Positions 6,536 through 6,696 of a stretch of 6,696 bases of DNA are shown here, in pieces. The stretch is from Prolixibacteraceae bacterium. GTDB lineage: Bacteria; Bacteroidota; Bacteroidia; Bacteroidales; Prolixibacteraceae. The notes beneath the pieces are model-generated. The model was given only the letters and a program-made list of their open reading frames with translations, was not told the origin of the DNA and made no database searches. The stretch lies in NCBI GenBank assembly GCA_017998095.1, contig JAGODU010000207.1, forward strand, positions 1-6,696, in the 5' to 3' direction. The stretch's first letter is position 1. Each line of letters starts with the position of its first letter. The position numbers and the translations under genes are program-made.

Positions 6536-6696
6536 GTAGAGATGTATCATACAGCTTGGTCAATCCTAGCCTTTTTCCTGTTTTCCGCAAGCCGATAACT
6601 TATCGTTGTAACGACTTGATATTCAAAACTACTTTTTCTAATTTGGGTGCTGCAAAAGCGTTTTTGTGGTATTTATTAGAAAAAACAAGAATCGAA
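6532..6696 (+). CDS. Possible 5' part of an unidentified gene running off the right edge
   Basis: One forward frame is open from just after the TAA at 6529-6531 to the end of the window (55 codons). It reads plausibly from about 6559 on, including SNLGAAKAFLWYLLEKTRIE at the edge. It has no ATG. The only alternative start noted is TTG at 6556, with no clear ribosome binding site. A second frame has an ATG at 6542 but encodes only 18 hydrophobic residues (MYHTAWSILAFFLFSASR) before TAA at 6596-6598. A frameshift between the two would be needed to join them. A reverse-strand frame (6695 to a stop at 6600-6602) is also open. I do not recognise a family in any of them, and the stretch may be non-coding. 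Confidence 0.2.
6593..6614. repeat. Two adjoining short inverted repeats
   Basis: CGATAA (6593-6598) and TTATCG (6600-6605) are reverse complements around a single C. They overlap TCGTT (6603-6607) and AACGA (6610-6614), reverse complements around GT. With such short loops the first is more likely a DNA-level palindrome than an RNA hairpin. They sit where the short forward frame and the reverse-strand frame both end. Confidence 0.3.

Noticed and set aside
1..6696. CRISPR array, tRNA or rRNA gene, or complete insertion sequence
   Set aside because: I saw no regularly spaced repeats, no cloverleaf-like sequence, no rRNA-like stretch and no transposase in the readable frames.

Overview
The window is part of a surface-polysaccharide (O-antigen, capsule or exopolysaccharide) biosynthesis cluster. 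All six confident genes lie on the + strand and cover 322-6535. They are a Wzx-type flippase, a hexapeptide-repeat acyltransferase, a GT4-type glycosyltransferase, a second hexapeptide-repeat acyltransferase, a GT2-type glycosyltransferase and a second GT4-type glycosyltransferase. The set fits the Wzx/Wzy-dependent route. Glycosyltransferases build a repeat unit on a lipid carrier at the cytoplasmic face, acyltransferases decorate it or make an acylated sugar precursor, and the flippase moves it across the inner membrane. No Wzy polymerase, chain-length regulator or nucleotide-sugar synthesis gene is recognisable here, so the locus continues outside the window.

Layout. Bases 1-242 hold a coding-like frame that enters from the left, is broken by an in-frame TAA at 90-92 and ends at a tandem stop; it may be the 3' end or a decayed remnant of an upstream gene. 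Bases 246-321 are a short untranslated gap. The flippase (322-1815) overlaps acyltransferase 1 (1808-2338) by 8 bases. A 194-base gap (2339-2532) with a 7-bp hairpin is the only sizeable break among the confident genes. Then come GT4-A (2533-3792), acyltransferase 2 (3810-4409), GT2 (4414-5376) and GT4-B (5393-6535), with gaps of 17, 4 and 16 bases, which is typical of one transcription unit. The last 161 bases have no secure gene, although an open frame without ATG runs off the right edge.

Organism. The DNA is AT-rich, starts lack strong Shine-Dalgarno sequences, and the first GT4 begins with a DFFPPGFAPR-like N-terminus that I associate with Bacteroidota polysaccharide loci. I infer a Bacteroidota-like bacterium with moderate confidence; nothing here fixes genus or species. 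In sampled 60-base lines, G+C falls from about 45% near base 100 and 43% in the flippase to about 35% in the GT2 gene, a mosaic pattern common in exchangeable polysaccharide loci.

I found no evidence of a new kind of system. The most useful points for follow-up are the interrupted frame at the left edge, the unassigned right edge, the structured intergenic gap and the acceptor/donor chemistry of the enzymes.
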